Part shown: positions 8,424 through 17,680 of the stretch, in pieces
Numbering within the stretch: position 1 is the stretch's first letter
Layout: every line of letters starts with the position of its first letter
Assembly: GCA_963789025.1 (NCBI GenBank)
Contig: CAWBIT010000004.1
Span: 1 to 64,000, forward strand
DNA length: 64,000 nucleotides
Reading direction: 5' to 3'
Source of the DNA: AP-15 sp963789025
GTDB lineage: Bacteria > Pseudomonadota > Alphaproteobacteria > ATCC43930 > CGMCC-115725
Translations under genes and position numbers: made by a program
The notes under the pieces: model-generated
The model's input: the letters and a program-made list of their open reading frames with translations, nothing else
The model's database searches: none
Told to the model about the DNA's origin: nothing

Positions 8424-9524
8424 CTAGTGTGCCGTCTCTGAAATCGCATTACTTTCTGGTTGGAGCGCGGCGAGCGTCTGTCTGGCAGCATCGATCTTGC
8501 GCAGGATGTCTTCGCCCTTGGCTTTCCACACGTAGCGCCGCGGATTGTCGTTGCGTGCCGCCAGGAAGGCGATGATGGCGTCGGCCAGTTCTCGGGTCGA
8601 CGCGAAGCTCTTCTCGGTAATGAACTCGGTGAGGTCACGGAAGAAGCGCTCGACCAAATTCATCCACGATGACGAGGTCGGTGTGTAATGCATGTGAAAG
8701 CGGGCGTGGCGCTCGAGCCATCGCATGACCGCGGGATGTTTATGGGTGGCGTAATTGTCGGCGATGATGTGGATGTCGAGATCGGCCGGGGTCTCCTCAT
8801 CGATGGTTTTGAGGAAGGCCAGCCACTCCTGATGGCGATGACGCGCGGCCAGACGGGTGATCAGCTTGCCCTCGAGATAATTGAGCGCGGCAAACAGGGT
8901 CAGCGTGCCATGTCGCACGTAATCGTGGGTCTTGGTGCGAATGTGGCCGATCCCCAGCGGCAAACCCGGTTGCGTGCGCTCCAAGGCCTGGCATTGTGAT
9001 TTCTCGCCGCAGCACAGCACCAGCGCCTTCTCCGGCGGGTTGAGATACAGCCCGATGACGTCCCAGAACTTCTCTTCAAAGCGCGTGTCGTTCGACAGTT
9101 TGAAGGTGCGCGAGAGATGCGGCCTGATGTCACTGGCCGCCCACAGGCGCTGCACGCTGGCCGGCGAGATCCCGGCGGCGCGGGCCATCGTGCGGCAACT
9201 CCACCGCCCCAGATGGGGCGGCGGCGTCACCGCTTGCTCCACCACCTGCTGCACCGCCGCCTGTGGCAGCCATGGCTTGCGCCCGCGCCCGGCACGATCG
9301 TTCAACCCGTCCAGCCGGTGCAGTGCAAAGCGCCCGACCCAACGGTTCACGGCGAGGCGCGAGATCCCCAGCTGCTCGGCGATGCGCTGTTGGGTTAGAC
9401 CTTGCGCACTCAGCAGGATGATCTCAGCCCGCCGACGATCGCGCACCGACACGGTCGTCGCGCGAGCCCGGCGGCCCAGTTCCTCAGCCTCTTCCACAGC
9501 TAACTCGATCCTTTGACGCGCCAT
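8424..9524 (-). CDS. IS630-family transposase lacking the first catalytic Asp
   Basis: A full-length DDE transposase of 366 residues when started at MARQRIELAVEEAEELG (9524). It has an N-terminal helix-turn-helix (about 45-75, LTQQRIAEQLGISRLAVNRW), a linker, and an RNase H-like core with HIIADNYATHKHP (second Asp) and SSSWMNLVERFFRD (Glu). The family motif DEKSQ, which holds the first catalytic Asp, reads CCGEKSQCQALERTQPG here: residue 173 is Gly (GGC, complement of 9006-9008). This should abolish strand cleavage. The stop codon TAG is formed by the target TA at the element end. The frame is otherwise undamaged, so the change may be recent, or an error. Confidence 0.88.
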   Translation of the reverse strand: MARQRIELAVEEAEELGRRARATTVSVRDRRRAEIILLSAQGLTQQRIAEQLGISRLAVNRWVGRFALHRLDGLNDRAGRGRKPWLPQAAVQQVVEQAVTPPPHLGRWSCRTMARAAGISPASVQRLWAASDIRPHLSRTFKLSNDTRFEEKFWDVIGLYLNPPEKALVLCCGEKSQCQALERTQPGLPLGIGHIRTKTHDYVRHGTLTLFAALNYLEGKLITRLAARHRHQEWLAFLKTIDEETPADLDIHIIADNYATHKHPAVMRWLERHARFHMHYTPTSSSWMNLVERFFRDLTEFITEKSFASTRELADAIIAFLAARNDNPRRYVWKAKGEDILRKIDAARQTLAALQPESNAISETAH

Positions 9525-9599
9525 GAGCAATCCCCCCAATCGGCGCGCCAATATACCCACCACCCCACCTCTTGTAACTCCATTTTAGATACGGCACAC
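8427..9599 (-). mobile_element. IS630-family insertion sequence, copy type 2
   Basis: The ends are GTGTGCCGTCTCTGAAA at 8427 and inverted GTGTGCCGTATCTAAAA at 9599, between TA 8425-8426 and TA 9600-9601. It abuts the first IS630 and shares one TA with it. A different transposase lineage from the first element. Confidence 0.85.
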
Positions 9600-9601
9600 T
9601 A

Positions 9602-10219
9602 GAAGTCTATGAGGCCGGCGCGTTGCTTGTCACGCTGCTGGCATATCCTGTTGCGAGCGAAGAAACGCAGGGTCACGCTTTCACGTCACTTTGTACCCAT
9701 GCGCTGAGAGCCAGAAGCGAGATCGAGCCAGATTGGGCCCTTCAGCCACAATCGATAAAGCCGATCTATTCCTTGCGCAGTCAGCCCGATTGCAACCGCG
9801 CCTTGCGAACCCTCGAGCGTCGTTTGCGCGATCGAATGGTTGCAGGGCGCATGGTAATCGGCTTTCTCAAAGAGGCGCTACTCGACCAGGTACCCGATCT
9901 CCCGGCTGGCGTGAGGCGGCTGTCGATAAATCAATTGGCTGAGCTCGTTCTCGGCGATACGAAGTTCACCGAGCCCGAAAATGTCGAAACTCGCATTTGG
10001 CGGCCGAGTCTTCCTGTCATTCATTTGTGCTCCGCCATTCAGGTTCTTTTGTCTCTCTCCGAGCCTGCAGTGGGCCACATCGTCCTTGAGGTGTTGTTAC
10101 TCAATCGCCAAGTGATCGAATTGATCGTTCGCGCCGCGGCGTACCACGAAACTTTGCTGGCGCAGAGCCGGCATCTACGCTTCGACCCGGAGAAAATGAT
10201 CAGGATTAGGCTGAGGTAG
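9602..10219 (+). CDS. Unidentified protein, 5' end removed by IS630
   Basis: The frame is open from the IS630 border (EVYEAGALLVTLLAYPVASE) to a TAG at 10219, about 205 residues. The first methionine-type codon (TTG 9623) is unlikely to be the true start, so I treat this as a C-terminal part. It is mostly helical with an RTLERRLRDRMVAGRMVIGF segment and a C-terminus LRFDPEKMIRIRLR. I do not recognise a family. It sits 101 bp upstream of the ParB/methyltransferase remnant and before DUF5681 and terminase remnants, so it may belong to the same prophage-like set. Whether it was ever continuous with the TPR gene left of the two IS elements is unclear: with one TA removed the frame joins, but the TPR pattern does not continue. 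Confidence 0.5.
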   Translation, partial: EVYEAGALLVTLLAYPVASEETQGHAFTSLCTHALRARSEIEPDWALQPQSIKPIYSLRSQPDCNRALRTLERRLRDRMVAGRMVIGFLKEALLDQVPDLPAGVRRLSINQLAELVLGDTKFTEPENVETRIWRPSLPVIHLCSAIQVLLSLSEPAVGHIVLEVLLLNRQVIELIVRAAAYHETLLAQSRHLRFDPEKMIRIRLR

Positions 10220-10320
10220 CAGGTAGCTTCAAAATTTTCCGCAGTTCTTGAACTCGAAACTCTCTCCGGGTTCTTACAAAATAGTGGGATGTCGTTCATC
10301 ACAAATGAGAGCGAATTCCC

Positions 10321-11697
10321 ATGAAACCGACGAATTATAATGCTGGACGGCGAGGAGCGGGACGCGCCGAGCCGCTCAAAGTGGTTTACCGGCCAATCGA
10401 GCAACTTAAATTTGATCCGGCGAACCCACGGCTGCACAGCAACAGGCAGATCCGGCAGATCGCCAATAGCATCGAGACCTTTGGCTTCAATGTTCCGATT
10501 CTGGTCGACCGCGATCTTAACGTTATCGCGGTTCACGGCAGGCTGACGGCCTGCGGCAATCTCGGAATTAGCGAGGCGCCGAGCTTATGCCTCGACCATT
10601 TAACCCCGGCCCAAGCGCGCGCCTTCATGATCGCCGACAACCGGCTGACCGAGATCGCGACCTGGGACGACCGTCTGCTCGCCGAGCAGCTCCGGGACCT
10701 TTCGCTCAGCGGTCTCGACTTCGACCTCGAAGTGACCGGCTTCGAGATGGGCGAGATCGACCTGCGGATCGCCTCGCTCGAGGACACACCCCCCGAGGGA
10801 GCTGATCCGGCCGATGCGCTGCCCGAGGTCGCGGTAGGACCGCCGGTCGGCAAAATCGGATATATGTGGCTTCTCGGGCAACATCGCGTCTTGTGCGGCA
10901 ACGCCCTCGATTGCCGCGGCCTTCGTCGCGCTGATGGGCGACGAACGCGCCGTGATGGTCTTTACCGACCCGCCTTACAACGTACCGATCGACGGTCACG
11001 CGAGCGGTTTGGGGGCGATCCACCATCCCCCGTTCGCGATGGCCTCTGGCGAGATGAACAAAGCCGAATTCACCGCTTTTCTTGGCCAGGCTTTGCGGAC
11101 TCTGGCCGCTTTCAGCGCTGCTGGCTCGCTGCACTACGTCTGCATGGATTGGCGTCATCTCGACGAGCTGCTGGCCGCCGGTGCCGAAGTTTATGGCGAG
11201 CTGAAGAATCTAGGCGTCTGGGTCAAGGACAATGACGGGATGGGCTCGCTCTATCGTAGCCAGCACGAGCTCGTCCTCGTCTTCAAGACGCGCGGCGGAG
11301 CGCACCGCAACAATGTCCAGCTCGGCCAGTTCGGGCGCATCCGCAGCAACGTCTGGCATTACCCACGGGCTAACTCCTTCGCCCGTTGCAGTGCGGAGGG
11401 CAACCTGTTGGCATTACACCCGACAGTGAAGCCGGTGGCGATGGTCGCCGATGCGCTTCTCGATTGTTCGGCGCGCGGCGGCATCGTGCTCGACGCCTTT
11501 CTCGGCAGTGGCACGACGGTAATTGCTGTCGAGCGCACCGGCCGCTGTTGCCGCGCACTGGAACTCGACCCGGCCTATGTCGACACTGCTATTCGCCGCT
11601 GGCAGGTGCTGACCGGCGAAAAAGCCCGTCAAGCGGCGAGCGGGGCCGCTATTTTGATGACATCGCCGATGAGGCGGAGGCCGCCGATGCCGCCTGA
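10321..11697 (+). pseudogene. ParB-like nuclease/N6-adenine DNA methyltransferase fusion, two frameshifts
   Basis: Residues 1-100 form a ParB/sulfiredoxin-like domain (PIEQLKFDPANPRLHSNRQI, then ADNRLTEIATWDD). A methyltransferase follows with motif IV DPPYNVP near 10970 and motif I FLGSGTT near 11503; this order (DPPY before FxGxG) is that of beta-class DNA methyltransferases. One extra base near 10911 shifts the frame between CGNALD and AAFVALMGDE. Two extra bases near 11645 shift it again before the natural end YFDDIADEAEAADAA, whose TGA at 11695-11697 overlaps the next start. Intact homologues are single polypeptides, so this copy should be inactive unless the shifts are errors. Confidence 0.75.
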
Positions 11698-12073
11698 TGA
11701 CGAACGCGATTATGAGGTCGGCTACGGCAAGCCGCCGCACCACACCCGCTTTGTGAACGGTCAATCGGGCAACCCGCGCGGCCGCCCGCGCGGCGCAAAG
11801 AACATGAAGACCCTATTAAACAAGGCGCTGAACGAGTTTGTCACCGTCACCGAGAGTGGCGGGCGTCGCAAGGTCAGCAAGCGCGAGGCGATCGCCACTC
11901 AGCTCGTCAATCGCTCGGCCAAAGCAGACTTCAAAGCCATCCAGATCTTGTTAGGGATGCTCCGCGACATCGAGGGCGACACCGACCCCCACCTCTCCGA
12001 TCCGATTTTCACCGAGGCCGATCAGCAAATCATCCAACGCATTCAAGCGCGGCTCCGGGGCGAGAAGGAATGA
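11687..12073 (+). CDS. DUF5681-domain protein
   Basis: Start chosen at ATG 11687, overlapping the natural stop of the methyltransferase. In the present sequence the methyltransferase frame runs straight into it because of the upstream frameshift. The protein begins MPPDDERDYEVGYGKPP and has the family core FVNGQSGNPRGRPRGAKN, a basic motif typical of DUF5681, then a helical C-terminus. DUF5681 genes usually stand just before a phage terminase large-subunit gene, as here, which suggests a packaging-related or small-terminase-like role; this is context, not proof. 128 residues, apparently complete. Confidence 0.75.
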   Translation: MPPDDERDYEVGYGKPPHHTRFVNGQSGNPRGRPRGAKNMKTLLNKALNEFVTVTESGGRRKVSKREAIATQLVNRSAKADFKAIQILLGMLRDIEGDTDPHLSDPIFTEADQQIIQRIQARLRGEKE

Positions 12074-12076
12074 GCC

Positions 12077-12267
12077 ATGATCAGCGAGCTTTCGCCGCGC
12101 GAATTCGAGGCGATCCTGCGGTCGGATCTCGGTTGTTTCGCGGAACGCTGTTTCTACCAGCTCAACCCGCCGGCGGCGTTCCTGATGAACTGGCATATTG
12201 AGGTCATCGCCGCCAAGCTCACCGCCGTGCGTGAGGGCAAAATTCGGCGCCTGATCATCAATTTGGC
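12077..12267 (+). pseudogene. Terminase large subunit, N-terminal stub
   Basis: MISELSPREFEAILRSDLGC to about residue 63 (KIRRLIINL) looks like the N-terminus of a phage terminase ATPase. The natural continuation (a PPRxxKS nucleotide-binding motif) is absent: at about 12267 the sequence switches to AHMIDLIEF and unrelated DNA. Only the start of the gene remains. It sits 3 bp after DUF5681, as in complete loci. Confidence 0.65.
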
Positions 12268-12980
12268 GCACATGATTGATTTAATTGAATTTATTTTCCA
12301 CCCAATGAGGCGCGGACGGCCCCTCGCGTCTCTCAACGGCAGTCGGGTGGAATGAGCAAAAGGAGGCAGCCCGGCAATAACGTTTCGCCAACGTTTCGCG
12401 AGCGCCAAGTGGGCGACATGGCCGGAAATTGTGCGAGGCCAAGGAGCTGATCAGGAAGGTGGCTGCCCCTGGCTCTGCCGGCAGGTCGCTGGTGAAGCCA
12501 TTTGAGCCGCGGCGCCCGGGCGGGCAGGTCGAGCGGGAACGTCCAACCGCCGACGATTACTTCCGCCGCGAGCGCCGGCAACGGATGATGGTCCGGCGCT
12601 GCCAAGCCGCTCATAACCGTGATTATCGCTGGTCGAGCACTCCTGATGCTGACCAATGCGCGGTTTTCGGGATCCGGCTCGGGCAAAGACGATCTGAGCC
12701 GCGCGACCTCGCTGATCGCCTTCGGCCTGCTGCCATTCTCCAGCTTCCCGATACCCGTCGCGCCTGACTCGTATCGAGGACGGGACCGCCCTGCTTGCAG
12801 AATCCCGTGTGCTCGAAGAGGGATGGCCCACAGGGTGCGGCCGCAGTGAGATCCGATACTCGTAATCTGGCGAGGGCTTCGCTTGTGGCACTGAGCGGCA
12901 TCGAAGGACTATGCTTCGATAGGTCGGCTTTGTGAGGCTGACCTGACCAAGACCGGACATTATCAGACCGCTGCTGGTGA
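12268..12980. other. Region without recognisable gene
   Basis: About 700 bp between the terminase stub and the IS91 left end. Open frames exist on both strands but none shows recognisable protein character. A short AT-rich patch (12270-12305) marks the break point. Probably recombined, decayed DNA. Confidence 0.4.
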
Positions 12981-13128
12981 CCCACGAACGAACCCGCTCT
13001 CGCGGGAGCGGTGCGCGTCACGGTCCGTGCGTTTTCGATGAATGGTGAGCGGTAAAGCGTGACGGTCGGGGCATCCGATCCCGAGCATCGAAGGTCCAGC
13101 AACCTTCGGCTTGAGAGAGGAGCCCCTG

Positions 13129-14037
13129 ATGATCTCCCATCCTTCCCACCGGCCCGTCAGCGCGCTGCGGGCGCGCATGATCGAGGACATGAGGGTACGC
13201 GGCTTTACCGAGAAGACGCGCAGCGACTACATTCGCAACGTGCGGGCGTTTGCAGCCTTCATCGGCCGGTCTCCCGACACGGCGACGGCGGAGGATCTGC
13301 GCCGCTTCCAGCTGCACCAGACGCAGACCGGCATGCAGCCGCCGAGCATCAACAGTGCGGTCGCGGCCCTGCGTTTCTTCTTCACCGTGACGCTCGACCG
13401 GCCTGACCTTGCCCGGCGGCTCACGATCGTGCGCGAACCGCGCCGGCTGCCGGCCGTGCTGAGCGTCGAGGAAGTCACGCTGCTGCTCCAGGCGGCGCCG
13501 GGGCCGAAGTACAAGGCGGCGCTCGCCACCGCATACGGCGCCGGACTGCGCGCCTCCGAGGTCGTCGCGCTCAAGGTCGGCGACATCAACTCCCAGCGCA
13601 TGCTGCTGCGGGTCGAGCAGGGCAAGGGCCGCAAGGACCGCAACGCCATGCTGTCGCCGCAGCTGCTCGAGCTATTGCGCGACTGGTGGCGGGACGGCCG
13701 GCGCCTGGGCGTTCTGCTGCCGCGGGGCTGGCTGTTTCCGGGCCGCAATCCGGTCGTGCCACTCTCGACCCGCCAGCTCAACCGCGCCGTCCATGCTGCC
13801 GCCGAGGCCGCCGGGATCAAGAAGCGAGTGTCGCCACACACACTGCGGCACAGCTTCGCCACGCACCTGCTGGAACAAGACACCGACATCCGCGTCATCC
13901 AGGTTCTGCTCGGCCATGCCAAGCTCGACACCACGGCCCTTTACACGCGCGTCGCCAACACCACGATCCGCAACGTAACCAGCCCGCTCGACCGGCTCGC
14001 GCCGCTGCCTGTGGGGAGGCCGAGACCCGGAGCGTAG
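13129..14037 (+). CDS. Tyrosine recombinase of IS91 copy A
   Basis: A XerC/D-type integrase of 302 residues started at ATG 13129 after a GAGAGAGGAG ribosome site; the upstream GTG-type start at 13111 would place this site inside the gene. It has an N-terminal SAM-like core-binding domain (about 15-95) and a catalytic domain with the first Arg in YGAGLRASEVVAL, HxxR in PHTLRHSFATHLL, and LLGHAKLDTTALYTRV with the Tyr. These integrases commonly accompany IS91 transposases and are thought to act on the circular or dimeric intermediate. It is nearly identical to the copy B protein at 43733, with small differences such as NSQRM for DSERM. Intact. Confidence 0.92.
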   Translation: MISHPSHRPVSALRARMIEDMRVRGFTEKTRSDYIRNVRAFAAFIGRSPDTATAEDLRRFQLHQTQTGMQPPSINSAVAALRFFFTVTLDRPDLARRLTIVREPRRLPAVLSVEEVTLLLQAAPGPKYKAALATAYGAGLRASEVVALKVGDINSQRMLLRVEQGKGRKDRNAMLSPQLLELLRDWWRDGRRLGVLLPRGWLFPGRNPVVPLSTRQLNRAVHAAAEAAGIKKRVSPHTLRHSFATHLLEQDTDIRVIQVLLGHAKLDTTALYTRVANTTIRNVTSPLDRLAPLPVGRPRPGA

Positions 14038-14047
14038 CCCGGCGGCG

Positions 14048-16069
14048 GTGCGCCGCCCGAGGCTGGAGGTCGCAGACATCTTCCATCGCCATGGCGCCGC
14101 CTGGCGAAAGGCCAATACCGGGCATGTGAGCCTCGGCCAGCTCAAGGTGATGTCAGCCATCGAGAGCTGTCGCTCGGCCGCCCTCGGCGGCCATGTCGAG
14201 CGCTGCGAGGATTGCGGCCACAGCCGGATCGCCTACAACTCCTGCCGCAACCGCCATTGTCCTAAGTGCCAGGGCGCGGCGGCGAAGGACTGGCTCGCCG
14301 CCCGCGAGGCCGACCTGCTGCCGGTCGGCTACTTCCACCTGGTCTTCACACTGCCGGCCCAGATCGCGCCAATCGCCTACCAGAACAAGCCGGTGGTCTA
14401 CGACCTGCTGTTCCGCGCAGCGGCCGAGACGCTGCTCACGATCGCTGCCGATCCCCGGCACCTGGGCGCCCGCATTGGCGCCACCGCCGTGCTCCACAGC
14501 TGGGGCTCGGCAATGACCCACCATCCACACCTGCATATGATCGTGCCGGGCGGTGGAATATCGCTCGATGGTACGCACTGGGTGCACTGCCGACCCGGCT
14601 TCCTGTTGCCGGTGCGCGTGCTGTCCCGCCTGTTCCGGCGGCTCTTCCTGACGCGGCTCGCCGACGCCCATGCGGCGGGCCGGCTGGCATTCTTTGGCGA
14701 GCTCGACGGCCTGCGCAGCCGGGCGGCCTTTGCCGCCTATCTCGCGCCGCTGAGGAAGAAGAAGTGGTTCGTCTACGGCAAGCCCCCTTTTGCGGGACCC
14801 GAGCCGGTACTCGCCTATCTCGCTCGCTACACCCACCGCGTCGCCATCTCGAACAGCCGACTGATTGGCCTCGATGACCGTGGCGTCACCTTCCGCTTCA
14901 AGGATTAGGCCAATACCGGGCATGTGAGCCTCGGCCAGCTCAAGGTGATGTCAGCCATCGAGAGCTGTCGCTCGGCCGCCCTCGGCGGCCATGTCGAGCG
15001 CTGCGAGGATTGCGGCCACAGCCGGATCGCCTACAACTCCTGCCGCAACCGCCATTGTCCTAAGTGCCAGGGCGCGGCGGCGAAGGACTGGCTCGCCGCC
15101 CGCGAGGCCGACCTGCTGCCGGTCGGCTACTTCCACCTGGTCTTCACACTGCCGGCCCAGATCGCGCCAATCGCCTACCAGAACAAGCCGGTGGTCTACG
15201 ACCTGCTGTTCCGCGCAGCGGCCGAGACGCTGCTCACGATCGCTGCCGATCCCCGGCACCTGGGCGCCCGCATTGGCGCCACCGCCGTGCTCCACAGCTG
15301 GGGCTCGGCAATGACCCACCATCCACACCTGCATATGATCGTGCCGGGCGGTGGAATATCGCTCGATGGTACGCACTGGGTGCACTGCCGACCCGGCTTC
15401 CTGTTGCCGGTGCGCGTGCTGTCCCGCCTGTTCCGGCGGCTCTTCCTGACGCGGCTCGCCGACGCCCATGCGGCGGGCCGGCTGGCATTCTTTGGCGAGC
15501 TCGACGGCCTGCGCAGCCGGGCGGCCTTTGCCGCCTATCTCGCGCCGCTGAGGAAGAAGAAGTGGTTCGTCTACGGCAAGCCCCCTTTTGCGGGACCCGA
15601 GCCGGTACTCGCCTATCTCGCTCGCTACACCCACCGCGTCGCCATCTCGAACAGCCGACTGATTGGCCTCGATGACCGTGGCGTCACCTTCCGCTTCAAG
15701 GATTACCGCCGCAACGGACGGGCGCGGCGCTGCACGATGACGCTGGCGCCCGACGAATTCATCAGGCAATTCCTGCTCCACGTCCTGCCGAAGGGGTTCC
15801 ATCGCATCCGCCACTACGGATTGCTCGCCAGTGCCACCTGCAAAGCGACCATCGCTCGCGCCAAACAGCTGATCGCCGCGCCAGTAGCGGAGATGGATCC
15901 GTCAACCGAGCACGACAACGCCGACATGGCCACCGGTGCCGGCGTAGACCATCGCCCGCCATGCCCCTGTTGCGGCGGTCGCATGATCATTGTCGAGAGC
16001 TTCGGACGCGGCGGCCAACCGCGCGCTCCGCCGTCGTCCCAGGCCGCGGTCAGAACCGCGACACCATGA
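14048..16069 (+). pseudogene. IS91-family transposase broken by an in-frame tandem duplication
   Basis: Compared with the intact 407-residue copy B protein, residues from ANTGHVSLGQLKVM onward are repeated. The first pass runs from GTG 14048 and ends at TAG 14906-14908 created at the duplication joint (FRFKD then stop). The second pass (from about 14909) continues to the true end at 16069 but lacks the first 21 or so residues and would need the internal GTG at 14924. The zinc-binding part (CEDCGHSRIAYNSCRNRHCP) and the HUH-type core with HPHLHMIVPGGG occur twice. Internal initiation at 14924 could still give a nearly complete 381-residue protein, so activity cannot be excluded. Confidence 0.85.
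14111..15706 (+). repeat. 798-bp direct tandem duplication (two units)
   Basis: Unit 1 is 14111-14908 and unit 2 is 14909-15706, offset exactly 798 bp (266 codons). I see no difference between the units in the stretches I compared, and the translated frames in all three registers are the same. The joint falls at GGATTA/GGCC. It is a very young event or an assembly duplicate. Confidence 0.9.
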
Positions 16070-16465
16070 CGTCCGCTACCGCCTCACCACACCTCCCGGC
16101 TGCCGCGGCGCCTCGCTTCCGGCATCGCATCACTGTCGCCCCGCCGGCTCCAAACGCACGTGCTACACCGTCGATCACGCCAACATTGCTCCGTCGGCCG
16201 CCGCCGCAGCGACAAACTCGCTACCGCGATCGTCGGTCCGCCGGCGACCACGCCAGCCAGCGCATCCCCTACCCAAACCGCCGCCCCGTCAAATCCCCAT
16301 AGACGGCAACCGCCCGCCCAACGCCCCGCGGGTTCCTTCCTGGGAGGCTTTCGGACGCCGGCCTTCAGCGCGCGCGGATAGTCATGAACGGCCGGCATCC
16401 GAAACCCTTCACCAAAGCGGAAGTGCCGAGTTAACCAATTAGGACCTCCCTTATTGCCGTGGCCG

Positions 16466-17680
16466 TCATCCCGGCGCGGCGCCTTGAGTTGCCGTCTCGA
16501 TCATGTAGAGCGACTGGCTTGCGGCCATGAACAAGCGATCGCGCTTGGGCCCGCCGAAGGTGAGGTTGGCGCACACCTCCGGCAATCGAATGCGGCCGAT
16601 GAGTTTTCCCACCGGATTGAACACCAGCACCCCGGCATAACCCAATGGAGCATTCGAGGAGCACCACAGATTGCCGAAGACGTCGGCGCACATGTCGTCA
16701 GGACCGCATTTGACGCCATCTACTGTCATGTCGGTGAACAAGCGCTTGTTGGTGAGCTTTGTGCCTTGCACGTCGAAGGCATAGATGTTGCGATCGCCGC
16801 CCGGCCCGGTATCGCCCGGCCCCTTGCCGGTGCTGATCAAGTAAAATGTCTTGTGATCGGGCGAAAAACAGAGGCCGTTGGGGTCAGGGAGCTCTTCCTC
16901 GGAAGCGACAACCTCGAGCTTGCCGCTCGGGTCCCAGCGATAAGTATTGGTCGGTAATTCCCGCTTGCGTCCGCCGATCACGCCGGCATCCGGGGCGCCG
17001 ATGCGAGGGTTCAAGATCCCTTGCGGGTTGGCCGGGCCGCCGGCCTCGTCCGGGTGCCCTTCGGCAATCTGGTCGCCATAGCCGGGATCTGTGAACCAGA
17101 TGCTGCCATCCGGATGCGGCGCCACACCGTTTGGGGAATTCAGCGGCTTGCCGTCGTAAGAGTCGGCGATTACCGTCATCGTGCCGTCGTGCTCCCAGCG
17201 CACGAGGCGGCGAGTGAAGTCCTCGCACGAGAGCAGTCTGCCTTGAAAATCAAAGGCGTTGCCATTGGCGTTGCTGGACGGTCGGCGAAACACGGTCACC
17301 CGGCCGTCATCCCAGATGTAGCGGTAAAGAGTGTTGCCCGAGACGTCGCTGAAGACGAGATACTGGCCCTGATTCGACCAGGTCGGCCCTTCCGCCCATA
17401 GCGCGCCCGTCCATACCCGATAGATCGCGCCCTGCGCCCGCCTAAGGGGGAGAAAGGATGGGTCAACGACGATGACATCGGGGTCCGGGTAGATCGACGG
17501 ATGTGCCCGCGCAAAGTCGCGCGGCGGGTTGGTGATGACGCTCGCCGGCGTGCCGAGATTGGCATTAGGTTGCTGAGCGCTCGCGATTTTCTGGGCCAGC
17601 GCCGCCGAGCCGATCAGGCCTGCGGTCCCGGAGAGCACGCGGCGTCGCGAAAAGGATTGGCGAAAGGATACCAGCTTCAT
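16466..17680 (-). CDS. Tat-exported SMP-30/gluconolactonase-family protein
   Basis: Start placed at ATG 17680, where GGGAGGGAACACA provides a ribosome site and a twin-arginine signal follows (MKLVSFRQSFSRRRVLSGTA, cleavage after ASA about residue 36). The mature part is a six-bladed propeller of the SMP-30/gluconolactonase/LRE family: LWAEGPTWSNQGQYLVFSDV (metal-ligand Glu in the EGP motif), NGNAFDFQGRLLSCEDFTRR, SPNGVAPHPDGSIWFTDPGY (Asn ligand region), and PDPNGLCFSPDHKTFYLIST. Such enzymes hydrolyse sugar lactones in the periplasm using a divalent cation; the substrate here is unknown. About 404 residues, complete. It stands alone, convergent to IS91. Confidence 0.88.
   Translation of the reverse strand: MKLVSFRQSFSRRRVLSGTAGLIGSAALAQKIASAQQPNANLGTPASVITNPPRDFARAHPSIYPDPDVIVVDPSFLPLRRAQGAIYRVWTGALWAEGPTWSNQGQYLVFSDVSGNTLYRYIWDDGRVTVFRRPSSNANGNAFDFQGRLLSCEDFTRRLVRWEHDGTMTVIADSYDGKPLNSPNGVAPHPDGSIWFTDPGYGDQIAEGHPDEAGGPANPQGILNPRIGAPDAGVIGGRKRELPTNTYRWDPSGKLEVVASEEELPDPNGLCFSPDHKTFYLISTGKGPGDTGPGGDRNIYAFDVQGTKLTNKRLFTDMTVDGVKCGPDDMCADVFGNLWCSSNAPLGYAGVLVFNPVGKLIGRIRLPEVCANLTFGGPKRDRLFMAASQSLYMIETATQGAAPG

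Larger units (their letters stand above)
7244..8424 (-). mobile_element. IS630-family insertion sequence, copy type 1
   Basis: The ends are GTGCACTGAGTCA at 7244 and, inverted at the right, GTGCTCTGAGTCA. They are flanked by TA at 7242-7243 and 8425-8426, the IS630 target rule. It carries one minus-strand transposase, which is frameshifted by a 23-bp insertion. The right TA is shared with the next IS630. Confidence 0.85.
12981..16414 (+). mobile_element. IS91-family element, copy A (internal tandem duplication)
   Basis: Its limits come from comparison with copy B (43575-46220). The shared left end is CCCA(C/T)GAACGAACCCGC with a CCCGC-TCTC-GCGGG hairpin, and the shared right end is CATCCGAAACCCTTCACCA. 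It carries a tyrosine recombinase gene followed by the IS91 transposase. Copy A is about 0.8 kb longer because of an internal duplication. Flanks show no target duplication, as expected for IS91 rolling-circle transposition. The exact terminal bases are uncertain by a few nucleotides. Confidence 0.8.

Noticed and set aside
11232..11429. Small Ser/Arg-rich frame inside the methyltransferase
   Set aside because: Shadow frame; the methyltransferase motifs lie in the overlapping frame.
12451..12960. 169-codon minus-strand frame before IS91 copy A
   Set aside because: Arg/Ser/Pro-rich with no motif; looks like a non-coding high-GC frame.
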